NCBI RefSeq assembly: GCF_905147365.1 | Contig: NC_056417.1 | Span: 13,662,501-13,726,500 of the forward strand | Direction of reading: 5' to 3' | Source of the DNA: Aricia agestis | Lineage: Eukaryota; Arthropoda; Insecta; Lepidoptera; Lycaenidae | DNA: 64,000 bases | Part shown: piece by piece, positions 13,601 to 25,396 of the stretch | Position numbering within the stretch: the first letter of the stretch is position 1 | How the letters are laid out: the number at the start of each line of letters is the position of its first letter | The notes under the pieces: generated by a model | Databases searched by the model: none | Seen by the model: the letters and a program-made list of their open reading frames with translations, nothing else | Told to the model about the DNA's origin: nothing | Position numbers and translations under genes: made by a program

Positions 13601-16600
13601 GAGATGAAAGTTAAATTCGAGTTACAAATTAGTTATATTTTGCGTATATGCAAAATTCTTATTTTAATTGGCTAACGTTACCCACTTATGTATCATAGAG
13701 TTCAGTTTAACGCTTTTTACTGGTTAATTAAATGAACTGAAGAACGTGGGAAGAGGGATTATGTGTTCTGATTGGTCTACTGTTGTGTCCACCTATCTAT
13801 TGGTGCATTTCAGCACATGAACGATTGTATTTTTCGCATCTTCGCAGCGACAAACAACATATTGTGGTGATTCATGAATGAGTTATTTAGTTGCGAGAAA
13901 TGCTCGACATTAATCTTTCATCTCGATCTATTTTTTTCAGTGAAAACCGTTCGATGTTATTGGACTGTGGAGAAGGGACGTTCGGGCAAATCGTCCGGTT
14001 CTTCGGGCCGAAGCGAGTCAACTCGTTCCTACGGACGCTGCGAGCGGTGTATGTGTCGCATCTACACGCTGACCACCACATAGGTTAGTACGCTAATTGA
14101 GGACTGCGACTGCTAGGCAACAACACGGCGTCGTACGTTATAAATTTACGATAGGGCTGCGTTTCCACCAGAGATGTGTTGCGAGGAATGTGTCTTTGAG
14201 AACCAATAGAATCGCTTCATTGACGTGAGCTTGCCGTGACATCGCTCAGCGCGGCGATGCTATTGGATCTTAAAAACACATTCCTTGCAACACATCTTTG
14301 GTGGAAACGGAGCCTAAGAGCGTTTGTGCACTACACAGAATTAAACCATCCGGCGCGGCGTCCCGATTTCTTACGTTTTGATATGGCAAACGTGAAAGTT
14401 ATGAACGCCGGTGGGTAAAATTCCGTGTAGTGCCACAAAATATATAATGGGGATTGTCCATTTTTTTTTAATTTTGCTCATTACAAAAACATTTCGAGGA
14501 ATAAGGTCAGTGATCGTTTTTCTGTATATAAACGAAAAAAATACCCATTAGTTACTTATATTTTTGAACAAATATGTTTAACCTTTGTTTGACCTTCAAT
14601 GGCGTTAAATTAGCAATAAATACGACCAACATTACGTTTCGAACTTTTGGTAATCTTCTCGTATCAGTTTTCACATAATGAGAACTTGCATTTGACGAAC
14701 CAGCCATTATAAATAAGATTGAAAGGAAATTTAAAACATACTGCAGAGGTCAATTGGAATCGAAACTTTAAAAATTTATTGAGAAAAAACTAGCCAATGA
14801 ATTTCAAAATAATTTAATTTATATTCTTAAAATACCCTATTTTAACGAAAATAAAGTACATGGGATTTTTGGACAGTGCCCATTAGTACCTTACGGTACA
14901 GAAGTTTCACTCCCGAGTTTAGGCATGATAAACGGCAAGCGTCCGGTCACCGGACTAGTCTCTATAGGCTGGCACTTTTGTATTTTGTGGCGCGCTCGCC
15001 GCCCGGCCGCCACGCCGCCGCTCGCTTGACATTTTAGTTGACTTTTTACAGGACTAATCGGTGTCCTCCAAGCCCGTAGAGAAGCCTTCTTGGAGGTGAA
15101 CAAAGATGTGCCCCCACTGTATCTGCTCGCTCCGGGGCAGATCATGTCCTGGCTGACCATGTACGACCAGCAATTCGAGAAGATCAGAGGGGATTTCATG
15201 CTCATACCTAATCAGAACTTGGTAAGAGTTTGCTTATAAATTATAATATAATTTATTAATTATTATCACAATCATCAACACTCTATATATGGGAAAATTT
15301 TGTGAGTATTTGCGTTAATTTTTGTTACTTCGCGCAAAAACTAACAAAGTTTGCTGATAATGATCGGTATTATAGTAGTTTAAGCTCAACATTATCACTA
15401 AACCTGAGATAAGAGTATAAATAATCCCAAAAAAAAACCGGCGAAGTGCGAGTTGGACTCGCCCATGAAGGGTTCCGCAGCAGCACAGACAGACAGACAG
15501 ACATGACGAATCTATAAGGGTTCCGTTTTTTGCCATTTGGCTACGGAATCCTAAAAACGATATTCTAGTGAGATGCTTTAGCGTGTTTACACCCGGCGCC
15601 GCAGCGGCATTGTTTTTCGCCGCCGCGGTGGCGCCGTGTGTAAGGGCAAAAAGAAACACAAGGATGAGTAATGGAGCGGCACCGCCGCGGCATGTGTGTA
15701 AACAGCCTTATTTACGTAAGTGGCGCCATCAGATCTGTCTGTCTGTTGCCTCATTAAATTTTTTTAGGTTGTTCCGGGCCATTTAAATGTATGTAGCATT
15801 GGTAGTAATTAGCTGTAAGTCAGCTAAAGCTCCAAGTTTTTTTCCAGCTGGAGTCCAAAGACACTGTCACCGAGGATACACTTACCCCAGCTCTACTCGC
15901 TGACATCGGTGTCCGGCGTGTGGTAACTTGTCTAGTAGCTCATTGCCCCAACGCGTTCGGCGTGGCCGTCCATCTACCAGACCATAAGATCACCTACTCC
16001 GGGGATACTATACCATGCGAGGATCTGGTTAATATTGGTAAGCTTATTGTTTACTGACTTATAACGGTTTTTCTCATGCTTGAGTATGACTCGCTGTTTT
16101 AGGAGTTACCAATGGACTTCAAGCCTGTCTATCAAATCAGTTTTAATAACGGCTTCCTTACAATGTTATCCACGACAATATCATTAAGGCGACAAAACAT
16201 CAATTACAAACAACGACAGAAGATCTGTTTAGATCTGTGTATTAGATTTTTTTTAATATAGAAGCAAACCTATTTTTTTATACCTAACAACTAACGAAAT
16301 AAAAAAAATATTGCAAGCGCTACCATAAAAGTATCATGAATCGGTTCCAGGAATGGACTCTACCCTCCTAATCCACGAAGCGACAATGGAGGACGAGCTA
16401 GCTCAGGAGGCTCGTGCGAAGATGCACTCGACAACTTCACAGGCGATCCATATCGGGAGCCGCATGCGCGCCAACTTCACGCTGCTGACGCACTTCAGCC
16501 AACGGTACGCTAGACTGCCGCGTATCAGCCAACATATGGTAGATAAGTGCAACGTTGGCATCGCTTTTGATAATATGCAGGTATGTATTGTCAGCTATGT

Positions 16601-17191
16601 TTTGCTATTTGTTTTGACAGAATTTGTTTTATAGATATTGACCAATGTATGTGTATAAAAAGACGATTTATGCAATGTAACAACGGTCTAAAATTGTTAG
16701 AAATGTGTTTTTTTTTAAGCCTTAACATTTCTTTGGAAAAAATGAACTCATAAGCTAGAAGTGCTCTTTGAGAGTTTGTAAGAATGAAATTATTTGCTTA
16801 GCTTATTCGATCAGAGAGGGACAAAAAAGAATTTAGTTATTCAAATTCAATCTGTCTATTACAATTAGTCTCTTCTCGTCTCTAATATAAATATTTTTTT
16901 CAACAGGTATCAATGAGTGATCTACATATTCTACCACACATGTACGCGCCCCTACAACTGATATTCGCAGACCACTGCGTAGAATTGGAACAGAAGGCGG
17001 CGCAAAGAGCGAAACGGCAAGAGAGGCGGGCCTCCTCCCCCAATGTGTCTCCCGGTATGATACGTCACTTTTCCACCGCGCAGATTGCAGACGTAGACCA
17101 GAAAGAGACCACAGATAAAGTGGCCATAGACTCCACAGATAATAAAATGATCATAGACAAAGAGACCACAGACAAAGGCGAGAGTAGGTAG
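5020..17191 (+). CDS. ELAC2: Zinc phosphodiesterase ELAC2 / tRNase Z long form
   Basis: Endonuclease that cuts the 3' trailer from nuclear and mitochondrial pre-tRNAs. Fifteen exons: 5020-5309, 5387-5573, 5780-5901, 6165-6337, 6526-6611, 6869-7034, 7373-7508, 12615-12840, 13047-13207, 13330-13542, 13941-14083, 15052-15221, 15848-16037, 16351-16580, 16907-17191. They sum to 2778 nt (925 residues), with GT/AG splice sites and consistent phases. The N-terminal degenerate beta-lactamase half starts at LQVLGSGARGVPNTLYLF. The C-terminal catalytic half has FMGTGSCIPSK, LLDCGEGTFGQ, the zinc motif HLHADHH at residues 627-633, AHCPNAFG, YSGDT, LIHEATMEDE, HSTTSQAI and THFSQRY. The first 42 residues are basic and could target mitochondria; Met43 (ATG at 5146) could start a nuclear form. 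The C-terminus is charged, with a repeated Thr-Thr-Asp-Lys-like stretch. It is longer than human ELAC2 (826). The exon 4 donor is the weak GTCAGT. Confidence 0.95.
7604..7962. mobile_element. MITE with GGTTGCACC ends, carrying a nested MITE
   Basis: The left end GGTGGGTTGCACCAACTTA pairs with the reverse complement of the right end, GGTTGGGTTGCACCAGAGG. The inner flanks are rich in TTAAAGTTA and AACTATAAC-type repeats in opposite orientations. The left end follows TAA and the right end is followed by TAA, so a 3-bp target duplication is possible. It is interrupted by the element at 7730-7841. Confidence 0.6.
7730..7841. mobile_element. Short ACAAGGCTTT MITE nested in another MITE
   Basis: CTTGACAAGGCTTTATATGC on the left pairs with the reverse complement of the right end, CCGACAAGGCTTTATAAGAA. 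It shares ends and the internal TTTTTGACAGTT and TTTACCAGCAG segments with the 1-kb element at 3100-4090, so it is probably a deletion derivative. Confidence 0.6.
8541..8625. repeat. Fold-back inverted repeat, about 33-bp arms
   Basis: 8541-8573 (core GTGGCAACATCGTAGTGTCA) is the near-perfect reverse complement of 8593-8625, with one mismatch and a 19-bp spacer. It may be a solo MITE. No coding content. Confidence 0.6.
8640..9505. repeat. Dispersed repeat in three copies around a LINE-type tail
   Basis: A GC-rich block with core CCCACACCCACCGCCCACGG, followed by GCACGCAGATTAT and a gttcagggaagtagc-like stretch, occurs in the plus direction at about 9245-9350 and 9370-9505 and in the minus direction at about 8650-8725. 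Between them are a (GTCT)n run near 8775-8800 and a stretch (about 9080-9160) resembling the 3' tail of lepidopteran LINEs (ACGGAACCATTCGTG, GTTCGACTCGCACTTGG). No intact ORF. Confidence 0.45.
9955..10185 (-). mobile_element. Truncated LINE 3' end, inserted in a Helitron-like repeat
   Basis: The segment begins with an A-rich run after AAAATTTTGGTA and contains ACCACCGGTTCGGGAACTAC and CGGCGTAAGAAACTCGCACG. The same tail occurs in plus orientation at about 35270-35475. The other copy of the host repeat (27405-27917) lacks it at the equivalent site. Confidence 0.55.
10552..12456 (+). mobile_element. Helitron (TCTTATATCTTTAAACGAGC family) with a TIR element inside
   Basis: The 5' end TCTTATATCTTTAAACGAGC follows an A. 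The 3' end has TAAGCTCGGTCAAATAGCTAG followed by T, as in the short copies at 49737-50021 and 50548-50741 inside DNAAF5. The (TA)n stretch after CAATTCTTG is interrupted by the TIR element at 10615-12030. An AT-rich 62-codon ORF (12065-12253) has no recognisable motif. Confidence 0.65.
10615..12030. mobile_element. TIR transposon with many GGGTAAGGGAAACA motifs
   Basis: The ends pair: left AGGTTAGTTGGGGTAAGGG, right reverse complement AGGTTAGTTGGGGTAAGGGG. It is inserted in a (TA)n tract, so the target duplication cannot be read. The motif GGG(T/A)AAGGG(G/A)AACA recurs in both orientations near 10624, 10820-10845, 10990, 11590-11640 and 11990-12015, including a palindrome around ACATATGTTCCCC. 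No transposase ORF is visible. Superfamily unassigned. Confidence 0.65.
14150..14325. mobile_element. MITE in ELAC2 intron 11
   Basis: The left arm GGGCTGCGTTTCCACCAGAG pairs with the reverse complement of the right arm, GGCTCCGTTTCCACCAAAGA. Both continue into TGTGTTGC(G/A)AGGAATGTGT, giving arms of about 45 bp. No coding content. Confidence 0.65.
15430..15555. mobile_element. Short LINE-type 3' fragment
   Basis: AAAAAAAAACCGGCGAAGTG, GACTCGCCCATGAAGGGTTC and GGGTTCCGTTTTTTGCC are typical of a lepidopteran LINE 3' region; a related tail lies at about 9080-9160. It contains a (CAGA)n run and lies in ELAC2 intron 12. Confidence 0.45.
15586..15712. mobile_element. GC-rich MITE in ELAC2 intron 12
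   Basis: GTGTTTACACCCGGCGCCGC on the left pairs imperfectly with the reverse complement of CCGCCGCGGCATGTGTGTAA on the right. The interior is CG-rich, unlike the surrounding intron. Confidence 0.5.
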
Positions 17192-17263
17192 CCAATGATT
17201 TGTTATTCGTTTTTGTCAGTGGTAGTATAAACTTATCTGATTCAAAAGCTGTGGATGTTCCAC

Positions 17264-17269
17264 AATAAA
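17264..17269 (+). terminator. Candidate poly(A) signal of ELAC2
   Basis: AATAAA lies 72 nt after the ELAC2 stop codon. Further AATAAA hexamers occur at about 17427 and 17557, so alternative polyadenylation is possible. Confidence 0.55.
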
Positions 17270-17774
17270 CGACTGTAAGTAAAGAAAAGTTATTGGTCTG
17301 TCAAGAAATGCGATAACTTTTACTCTTGGCTGTGAACCGGATAAGACATCAATGTCTGGTTTCTAAAATATTTCACAGGAGTTTATTTATTTTACATAGT
17401 TGTTGATTGGTTTATACTAATCAGAGAATAAAAGGTAGGTAGGTAGGTTTCAGGTAGCTGAAAGCTATAAACTGTTGTTGCTATTGCTACGTTACATTAT
17501 AGCTGTTATAAGTCATGTGATATCACAGTTTTTGTATATGGATATCATTGTTGTAATAAATTATTTAAATATTAATGTAGATGTATTTTATTTAAACTTA
17601 ATTATTGCGTGAGAAGATAAAAAAATGTTTCATTATAAGGTGGTGCGCAATAAAGTTGTACTCATCAAACTCTTCCAATGAAACATGTATCTCCTTCTAC
17701 ACCAAATAGAGCGCAATCGTCATCTAAATCGCTATATCCGTCGCACTCAGAGACGAGCATTTATTACTTAACTG

Positions 17775-18116
17775 CACCTCCATTATACAAGTACGCTGGA
17801 CTTTTAATACCCTTTGAAATGACAACTATTTTTGTGCCTATTTGAAGCGGAATCAGCGCCCCCAATGCGGGGGAAGAGAACTAAATCCGACGTAAAAATG
17901 ACGTTTGAAAGTCGCCATATTGGCGCTGATAGCAGTAGCGAGAGTACTTGGAACTAATACTAGTAATGACAACCAATAACGATTAAGCGGCCATTTGCAA
18001 GTTACGTCAGATTTAGTTCTCTTCCCCCGCATTGGGAGCGCTGATTCCGCTTCAAATAGGCACAAAAAGCAGGTGGGTATCATAAGTCCAGCATACTTGT
18101 ATAATGGAGGTCAGAG
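17775..18116. mobile_element. hAT-like MITE (CCTCCATTATACAAG family), copy 1
   Basis: The 342-bp element begins CACCTCCATTATACAAGTA and ends TACTTGTATAATGGAGGTCA, and is flanked by the perfect 8-bp repeat CTTAACTG (17767-17774 and 18117-18124). Long subterminal inverted arms include GAAGCGGAATCAGCGCCCCC and its complement. A second copy is at 59855-60235. Confidence 0.85.
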
Positions 18117-18229
18117 CTTAACTGTAATTAAATGGAGATTTTGACATAAGCCCCATACATTATATTCTGTCAAAGTGTTCATTAAATTAAAGTTTAATAA
18201 TCATTAAATGTCACTGAGAGCGGCCGTAT

Positions 18230-18505
18230 GTCTAATTATCATTTAGATATAAGTACCTGGATGACCGAGCTTTGCTCGGTATAGCAAACACTAATTGACT
18301 ACGTGTTACTTAATAACGCCATCTGCTGGTCGTTAAAACAATTAGTTGCTAACAAAACAGTATTATTATTCGTCAATAGATGTCAGGAAGAGTCATATTT
18401 TTCAGTTTATGCAAATGATTCGTAGCTAGATCGATTTATCGCCCCCGAAACCCCCTATATACTAAATTTCGTGAAAATCGTTGGAGCCGATTCCGAGATT
18501 TCAAT

Positions 18506-18536
<31 letters not shown>

Positions 18537-18540
18537 TTCC
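18230..18540 (-). mobile_element. Helitron-type fragment, minus orientation
   Basis: ACCGAGCTTTGCTCGGTA (18264-18281) is the Helitron 3' hairpin read on the minus strand. Further on are CGATTTATCGCCCCCGAAAC and a (TA)n run (about 18508-18536), both found in the complete copies inside DNAAF5. The expected 5' end is missing and unrelated sequence follows. Confidence 0.5.
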
Positions 18541-19960
18541 ACCCCGGTGTTGATATTACGTCCTACATGGCGGTTTTTACCGATGATATTGCGTCCGACT
18601 GACTTGTTGCATCCTATATACGGACGCAAGATTGACTATCTCTCAAATTCAGCCAGAAGTAGTGTTAAGGTTAGTACAATGGCTGGGTGAAATATTGGCA
18701 TGGACGTTGTTTTGTCACCGGAGTGCTTTTCGGCGTATTTCTTAGTTCCGCTATTTGGCGCGCGAATTTTGGAGGTCGCTACTGTGCGCCGTATATCGGT
18801 GGCGTATATTCGATACTTTGTTTACGTATAACACGCCGATAATGTGGATTCCTGTATATAATAAAGTTTTTATCAATTCTAATGTGTGATTTAATTACGT
18901 CCCACAAAACGACATCGTCCCAGAGGAGACGCGGGGGTGACAGAGGCGAGGGGGCGGAGTTCGCACGCGACATGCAAGGGCATGTTTTTGTTTATATTTT
19001 TTGCCGGCCAGCGCGGACGTAATGACGCTTGTGGTATAAATATTGTGTAGTGGGGCGAATATTTGAGAGAGACTAAATTCATGTCTTCAAAGTTGGGTTC
19101 ACAACGCCTTCGTAAATTTGATGTAACATTACACATTTCAATGTCTAATTAACTTACAAAAATGCTGCTAAAACTATTTGAAAGTAGAGTTATTATTTCA
19201 AAAGTTATTATAAAAAAAAGTACCACATTATGAAATTTTTGCGTGTCGTTTCGATACTGCCGCTCACAATTTATTATTTTTAAAAAAATGAGCTAGAAAG
19301 GATTAAAAATTTAATGTTAATTTGAAGATAAAGAAGAGAAGAATCCGATACCAACAAATAACACATCAACTTACATTAAATAATAAAAAAATATATTTTT
19401 AAAATGTTCATAAAATTCGCGTCATTGTCCTGCGCATTGTTTGTTTTGAATGCCTTGCCGATATACTCAACGTGACGGGTTGAAACCTATTTTGCGATAA
19501 AATCTGCTGGCTCACTTTATTTGATCGCAGTGCTTTGGTGTGGATAGAGGTCTTCGTTTTATGCTCTCTCTCTCTCTTTGAAATACGTTCTACAAAAATT
19601 TCCAAATAAGACGTCATTTACATTTCTCGATGTGTGCCAACATTTGTCTGTTTTTCACTACTTTTTTTATACCAAGTTATAAAGGCCCGCAACATTTCTA
19701 AGTTCTTAATAATTTTCTTTATATCAATACTTAATTATAAACGAATTTAGTGAATTCCTCATTATCCTGAACGTCTTTTTCCTGAATAGCCCTAAAAACA
19801 TAATGACGATCATTCAGAATAATGATCAAATCTGTAACTGTATTTCAGTAAAACAGGAACAAATATATCGAATCGATGCAATGTCGATATTACAATTAGG
19901 TAGTTATTTGACACATTTTCGAAAAATAGTAGTAGAATAGTAAGAAAAGTAGTAAAAATG
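18541..19960. other. Unassigned intergenic sequence
   Basis: No gene, RNA or terminal repeat could be supported here. About 18700-19080 is less AT-rich than its surroundings and could contain an unrecognised 5' exon or promoter. A (CT)n run lies at 19561-19577. Confidence 0.3.
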
Positions 19961-19963
19961 TTA

Positions 19964-20257
19964 TCTACACTTCAATATTATAAAGCAGGAGAGGTTGTTT
20001 GTTTGTTTGAACGCGTTAATCTCAGGAACTACTAGTCCGATTTGAAAAATTCTTTCAGTGTTAGATAGCCCATTTATCGAGGAAGGCTATAAGCAATATT
20101 TTATCACGCTAAGAATAATAGGAGCGAAGATATAGAAGAATAGAGGAAAATGTGGAAAAAACGGAGGGAAATTATTTGAAAGGGCTTATTTGAACGCGCT
20201 TATCTCAGGAACTACTGGTCCGATTTGAAAAATTCTTTCAGTGTTAGATTGTCGTGT
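19964..20257 (+). mobile_element. Helitron-like 5' fragment with an internal duplication
   Basis: It starts TCTACACTTCAATATTATAA after an A, like the 292-bp Helitron at 27920-28211, with which it shares GAACGCG, TCTCAG and CAGTGTTAGAT segments. The segment CTCAGGAACTACT(A/G)GTCCGATT occurs twice (about 20021 and 20206). No Helitron 3' end follows. Confidence 0.45.
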
Positions 20258-21327
20258 CAATGGTTGTCGTGATTGATGTAGATCGTTTTTTTAAAAGAAG
20301 TGATTTTAAAAACTATTTTAAAGACAAAATAAAATGGCCTTGGCCGTCGACCCATTTTGTAATACAAAAAAAATGTTTTAATTGTGGTGCAATGACCAAG
20401 AATAATATCAATATTATTACAAATCATTTTGTTCTACCTATGAAACGAAAGAACATAAAATCGCTTTATAAATCTTCATTTTTCTGGTGCAGCATATTTA
20501 TTTACAAATAAATATGCAATTTACGATCATTATCCTGACGTCCAGTGTCCTGTTTGTTGTTGAACTGTTTATATACTTACCTGTCTAAAAGTATTTTGGA
20601 TCGATTGTATTAACTACTATGTCCCTACCTACATACCTACGTATATGATTTTCTTTGATAAGTACTTACCTATTGTATATTTTAAACAAAAGCCCATCAG
20701 TGACTGAGTTTAGACTGCGAATTGGGTTGGGACTAATGTATTTTTAAATATCTATACTTACTAATATTGTAGAGACGAAATATTTAATCGTTTGCTTATT
20801 ACTATTTAACTTACGAGTTACGAGACTACTGAACCAATTTAAATAATTCTTTCGCTATTAGAAAGCCACGGTAATGAGAAAATAGCCCAAACAAGTGCAT
20901 CAAAACTCAACGTCAAGTGGTTACCGGGTCATGGGCTAGGCTGTACACTGTACAGTGTTCTGAGATTTTTTTTAATCTTGACTTGGTGACTTTCTTCATT
21001 CATAAATCGACACCCTTGACAAGATTTATAGTAACTGTGATGGCATACTTATAATAATAATAATGTACTTTTATTCAGCTCGATAACATAAAAACCTTAA
21101 TCTAGACAATTACAACATGCAAATTATTTTATTTTCAATGGTTTTTTATATTAGAATGTTAAGATCGCAACCGGCAGCTTAGCTAGGTTACAGTATAACC
21201 TGTGTTAAAGCCACCGGACCCTTTCCCAACTACTGATCGCATATCACTGATTTTACATTTCAGGCAATTAAAATTAGATTACAAATTAAATCAATGTTTA
21301 AAATTAATCAAACTTGATACAATAAAC

Positions 21328-24300
21328 GGGGGCGGTGGTTACTCGCGTCCGTAGGAATTACCTTTTACTACCCTACACGTGTCCCCCGGGTGGTGCTAAA
21401 CGAGTAACAACGCCGAGTCTCAGGCGGCGGATATGATAACCTGACTCCTAGGCAGTAGTGGCCTTGAGGACTAAATACCCTCAAAAAGTCTAGCGCGGAA
21501 AGCAACGGGAAACTACCGCGACTATAATCCCAAGAAAACCACCATGATTAAGAACGCCACCAGAGATAATATGATGTCATGCGACCCGACTAACGCTCGG
21601 CGCCAGCTTAGTTCCGGGCCGACTGGTGTGAAATTGGCTACCGGCTGCAGGTCAGTTAACCAGCAGGCTGCTTGCAGAAACTCTGCTACTGTTGGAAACA
21701 TAACATCTTACTCTAGCAAACTAACACCCAAGGGAAGGGCAATAACAATAGGAACCTGGAATGTCCGTGGACTTTTAAGGCCAGGAAAAACCGAAGTTGT
21801 TGAAGCGGAGATGGAGCGCTATAATCTGGCTATACTAGGATTGAGTGAGACCCATGTCAAAGATAACGGATACCACATCACACCTGAAGGAAATATGGTA
21901 ATCTACTCTGACAGGCAAGACAATAGTTTTAGTGGTGTGGGCTTCATAGTTGCTAGCTGGCTACGAGACAAGGTATTGGGGTATAATACCATCAACAATA
22001 GAATTATATCCTTAAAAATTTCAGCCCATCCACACCCAATTAACTTTGTACAGGTCTATGCGCCGACCACTGTAGCCACCGAAGAAGAGATGGAGGAATT
22101 TTACCACGAGCTAGAATTAACCTGCAAAGCGTTACCAAAGAAGGAATGTACTATCATCCTGGGAGACTTTAATGCTAAGATAGGGCACACTGATAATGAT
22201 TAACACCTAAGGAATGTTATTGGGGAATACGGCTTAGGAGCCCGCAACAGTCGAGGTGAGATGTTGTTAGAGTTTTGCATTGAAAAAGGACTATTCGTAA
22301 CTAACACGGCATATAAACAACATCCAAGACGCTTATGGACATGGCGATCGCCAACAGGTCATAAAAATCAGATTGACTTCATATTAATCAGCATCAGGAA
22401 GTCGTGCATAACTCTCTCAAAGACTTTTCCGGGTGCAGATTGTGGCAGCGACCATCAGCTGTTAATAGCTCAATACAGAGTCCGCCTCAAAGTAGTTTCA
22501 AAGCCTCCACCATCCAAAAATATTCTTCTAACACAAGAAGCGAAAGCTTTTGAGGACACACTACAAACTTGACTGGACAGTAAAACGTATTGCCCATTTG
22601 ACTCAGCCAATACATCATGGAATCAGCTTAAGGCCGCATTAGAAGAGACAACTAGAACAATCACAAATGGACGGAAAGTAAAACACCCTAGATCTGAGTG
22701 GATGACCACTTGGGAGGCAATCGCACAAAGAAAGGCTCTAAAGACTGGCGGAATTCGTTCAAAGGAAGAACAACAGCGATACTCTGAACTTGACTCACTA
22801 GTACAGCGTCTCTGTAGACATGACAAGAATGCATATATCAATTCCATATGTAGAGATATACAAACACACTCTGATACCCTACATCCAAGAGACATGTTCC
22901 AAAAGGTGAAAATTCTCACACGGGAACGAAAATCAAAATCTTGGAACATAGAAGATGAAAATTTTAGACAAGAAACAAGTGATGACAAGATGGAGGAACT
23001 ACTGCCAAGACCTGTACAAATATGACGCTGATGAACCTGACACTAGATTAGATTTTACAGATAAAGAACCCGACATCGTTCTCCATGAAGTAGAAGCAGC
23101 TATAAATAAGCTCAAAACAAAAGCTTGCGGTGGAGATGGTATACAGGCACAAGTGCTTAAGAGCTTGGGTAAGTCTGGAATCAGAGTAATGCATTCAATA
23201 TGTCTTAAAGTATGGAGAACAGGACAGTGGCCAGACGATTGGACAGAATCTCTGGTGATACCACTACATAAGAAAGGGTCGACTAAAAAGTGTGGAAATT
23301 ATCGGACCATCTCACTAATTTCACACGCCAGTAAGATTCTTCTCCATGTTATAAACAACAGATTGGCACACTATATAACTAGACAGATATCCAAAGAGCA
23401 GGCGGGATTCGTAAAGGGCAGGGGTACCCGAGAAGAAATCCTAAACATCCGTCAGCTGATAGAAGAGAGCAGAGAATTCAATGTCTCAATAGTACTCTGT
23501 TTTGTGGATTACGCTAAGGCCTTTGACTGCATCGTCTGGTCCAAAATGCTGGAGGTGATGAGAGAGTTGGGCATCCCCGATCATCTCATATTTTTGGTAC
23601 AAAACCTCTATCTGGAAGGTCGATCAAGGGTGCGATTAGACAATGATCTGTCAGAGCCGTTTGCTACAGAGCGTGGTGTCAGACAGGGTTGCATCCTCTC
23701 TCCACAGCTGTTCAACCTCGTAGGCGAATATATAATGCGTCGAGTGTTGGAAGATTGGGAGGATGGTATTAAAATTAACGGATACCTTCTCAACAACCTA
23801 AGGTTCGCTGACGACACCACGCTTATAAGTACTTGCGAAGTGAAACTTGCTGAACTTCTAGCGCGGCTCGAAAAGATTAGTCGAGACTTTGGCCTCCAAA
23901 TCAATCGCAATAAAACCAAACTGATGTACGTCGATAAGCTGAACCAAATACAAAAGACATCCTTACTACAAGATCTCCAACCCGTAGAGGAGTTTGTCTA
24001 CCTGGGATCGTTGATTAGCAACAATGGTAACTGCGAGAGGCTCAGTCCGACGGGCTCAGATGGCTAAATCTGCGGTTGGGCGCTTAGAAAAGATATGGAA
24101 GAATAAGAACATCTATCGTAGCACAAAAATAATACTAATGCGTTCCCTAATATTTTCAATATTTTTATATGCCTCCGAGACATGGACACTAAAAGCACGT
24201 ACTCGAGCTAAGATTGACGCTTTTGAAATGTGGTGCTGGCGTAAAATGCTCGGCATCCCTTGGACCGCACACCGGACCAACACGTCTATACTTCAACAAC

Positions 24301-24602
24301 TCAAAATTACCACCCGCCTGTCCACGCTTTGTCTACAACGATCACTTGCCTTTTTTGGCCACATAGCCCGCCGGGAGCCTAATAATCTTGAGAGTCTCAT
24401 ACTAGCTGGGCAATTAGAGGGGAAAAGAGGCAGAGGCAGAGTGGCTACACGATGGACAGACGCGATTGTCAAGGCTGCTGACTGCACGTTCCAGGAGGCA
24501 TTTCATCAGGCCAAAAATAGAGACAAGTGGAGAGCCCTATCCCAAAAAGCAAATTTTGGTGGTCACGTCCCTCAGCCATGAGGATACGACTAGGAAGAAG
24601 AA
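21328..24602 (+). mobile_element. Full-length, inactivated RTE-type non-LTR retrotransposon
   Basis: The element is 3.27 kb and is flanked by a 12-bp direct repeat GATACAATAAAC (21316-21327 and 24603-24614). A GC-rich 5' leader ends GGGAAACTACCGCGAC before the ATG at 21544, and the 3' end is a short GAAGAAGAA tail. The single ORF encodes an AP-type endonuclease followed by reverse transcriptase; see the pseudogene entry. Confidence 0.85.
21544..24581 (+). pseudogene. Broken endonuclease-reverse transcriptase ORF of the RTE-type LINE
   Basis: The N-terminal endonuclease has TWNVRGL, LSETH, VQVYAPT, LGDFNAKIG and, past the first stop, SDHQLL. The reverse transcriptase shows CGGDGI, NYRTISLIS, KEQAGFVKGRGT, VDYAKAFDC, GVRQGCILSPQLFN and the catalytic FADDTTLIS. 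The C-terminal tail includes CWRKMLGIPWTAHRTN and GHIARREPNN. Damage: an in-frame TAA at 22201, a TGA at 22570, a frameshift at about 22965 (frame 1 to 2) and another at about 24040 (frame 2 to 3). The element cannot move on its own. Confidence 0.85.
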
Positions 24603-24660
24603 GATACAATAAACAATACAAAAAACGATCGAAACGATCTACATCAATCACGACAACCAT

Positions 24661-25396
24661 GATTGACTATGACTATCACAGCACAGAACGCAACGTCGCG
24701 TCGTGTTTGTTTACGCGCGCGCGTTAACCAACTACTTACGAAAAAATTTATTATTATTGTGAACTTGTATTATAATCAAATACCGTCCTCTTTTTGTACA
24801 AAACAAATAAACAGAAATAATAGGTACTATTATAGATAATAACCATAATTTAAATTTACAGAGTATATATATATATTGTTGTGTAATTTTTGTGTAGTTG
24901 TGTAATTTTTTGAGATTTTGGACTGTTTTATCTTATTTTTGATAGGTACGTTAATAATTTTTTAAACGTTTTTATTTTTCTTTTCGACGCCTAAAGGGCC
25001 TTTTTTTGAGACTTTGTACTGATAGGTATGTCTGATATGTGATTCTTCAGGTTAATATTTTTCTAAGCATTTTTGTTTTATTTTTTTAACGCCTAAACGG
25101 CTAATAACGAATTTCAATTTGTTAAATTTTATCAACTTGTCACGTGGGCAGAGCCACGATTGAAAACTAGTATTGCTTACATACACAAGTTAACTATAGT
25201 CAATGTCACAGTAAATTAGCCTCTCAACTGGTCGTTCTTAAAATTGTTAATTTCTTAAATTACTTTTATGTTCCTATTTCGGTGTATTTGATTTGTCCGA
25301 CACTTTGATTATTATGACTATGGGTTTATTATTGTACCTACTTGATTTTAAACAATAAAACTTAAAAATACCTACTACCGAAACAATTGTTTTATT
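24661..25396. other. AT-rich intergenic sequence with no gene seen
   Basis: The stretch is AT-rich with a CG-rich alternating patch at 24712-24726. It has near-repeated phrases (TTTTTGAGA and CGCCTAAA at about 24900-25100) but no open frame or terminal repeat that can be supported. Confidence 0.4.

Larger units (their letters stand above)
20260..24660. repeat. Perfect 29-bp inverted repeats flanking a 4.4-kb block
   Basis: 20260-20288 (starting ATGGTTGTCGTGATTGATG) is the exact reverse complement of 24632-24660. Without the LINE inserted at 21328-24602 the enclosed segment would be about 1.1 kb, the size of a non-autonomous DNA transposon. No target duplication is obvious, so the element type is unknown. 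Confidence 0.5.
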
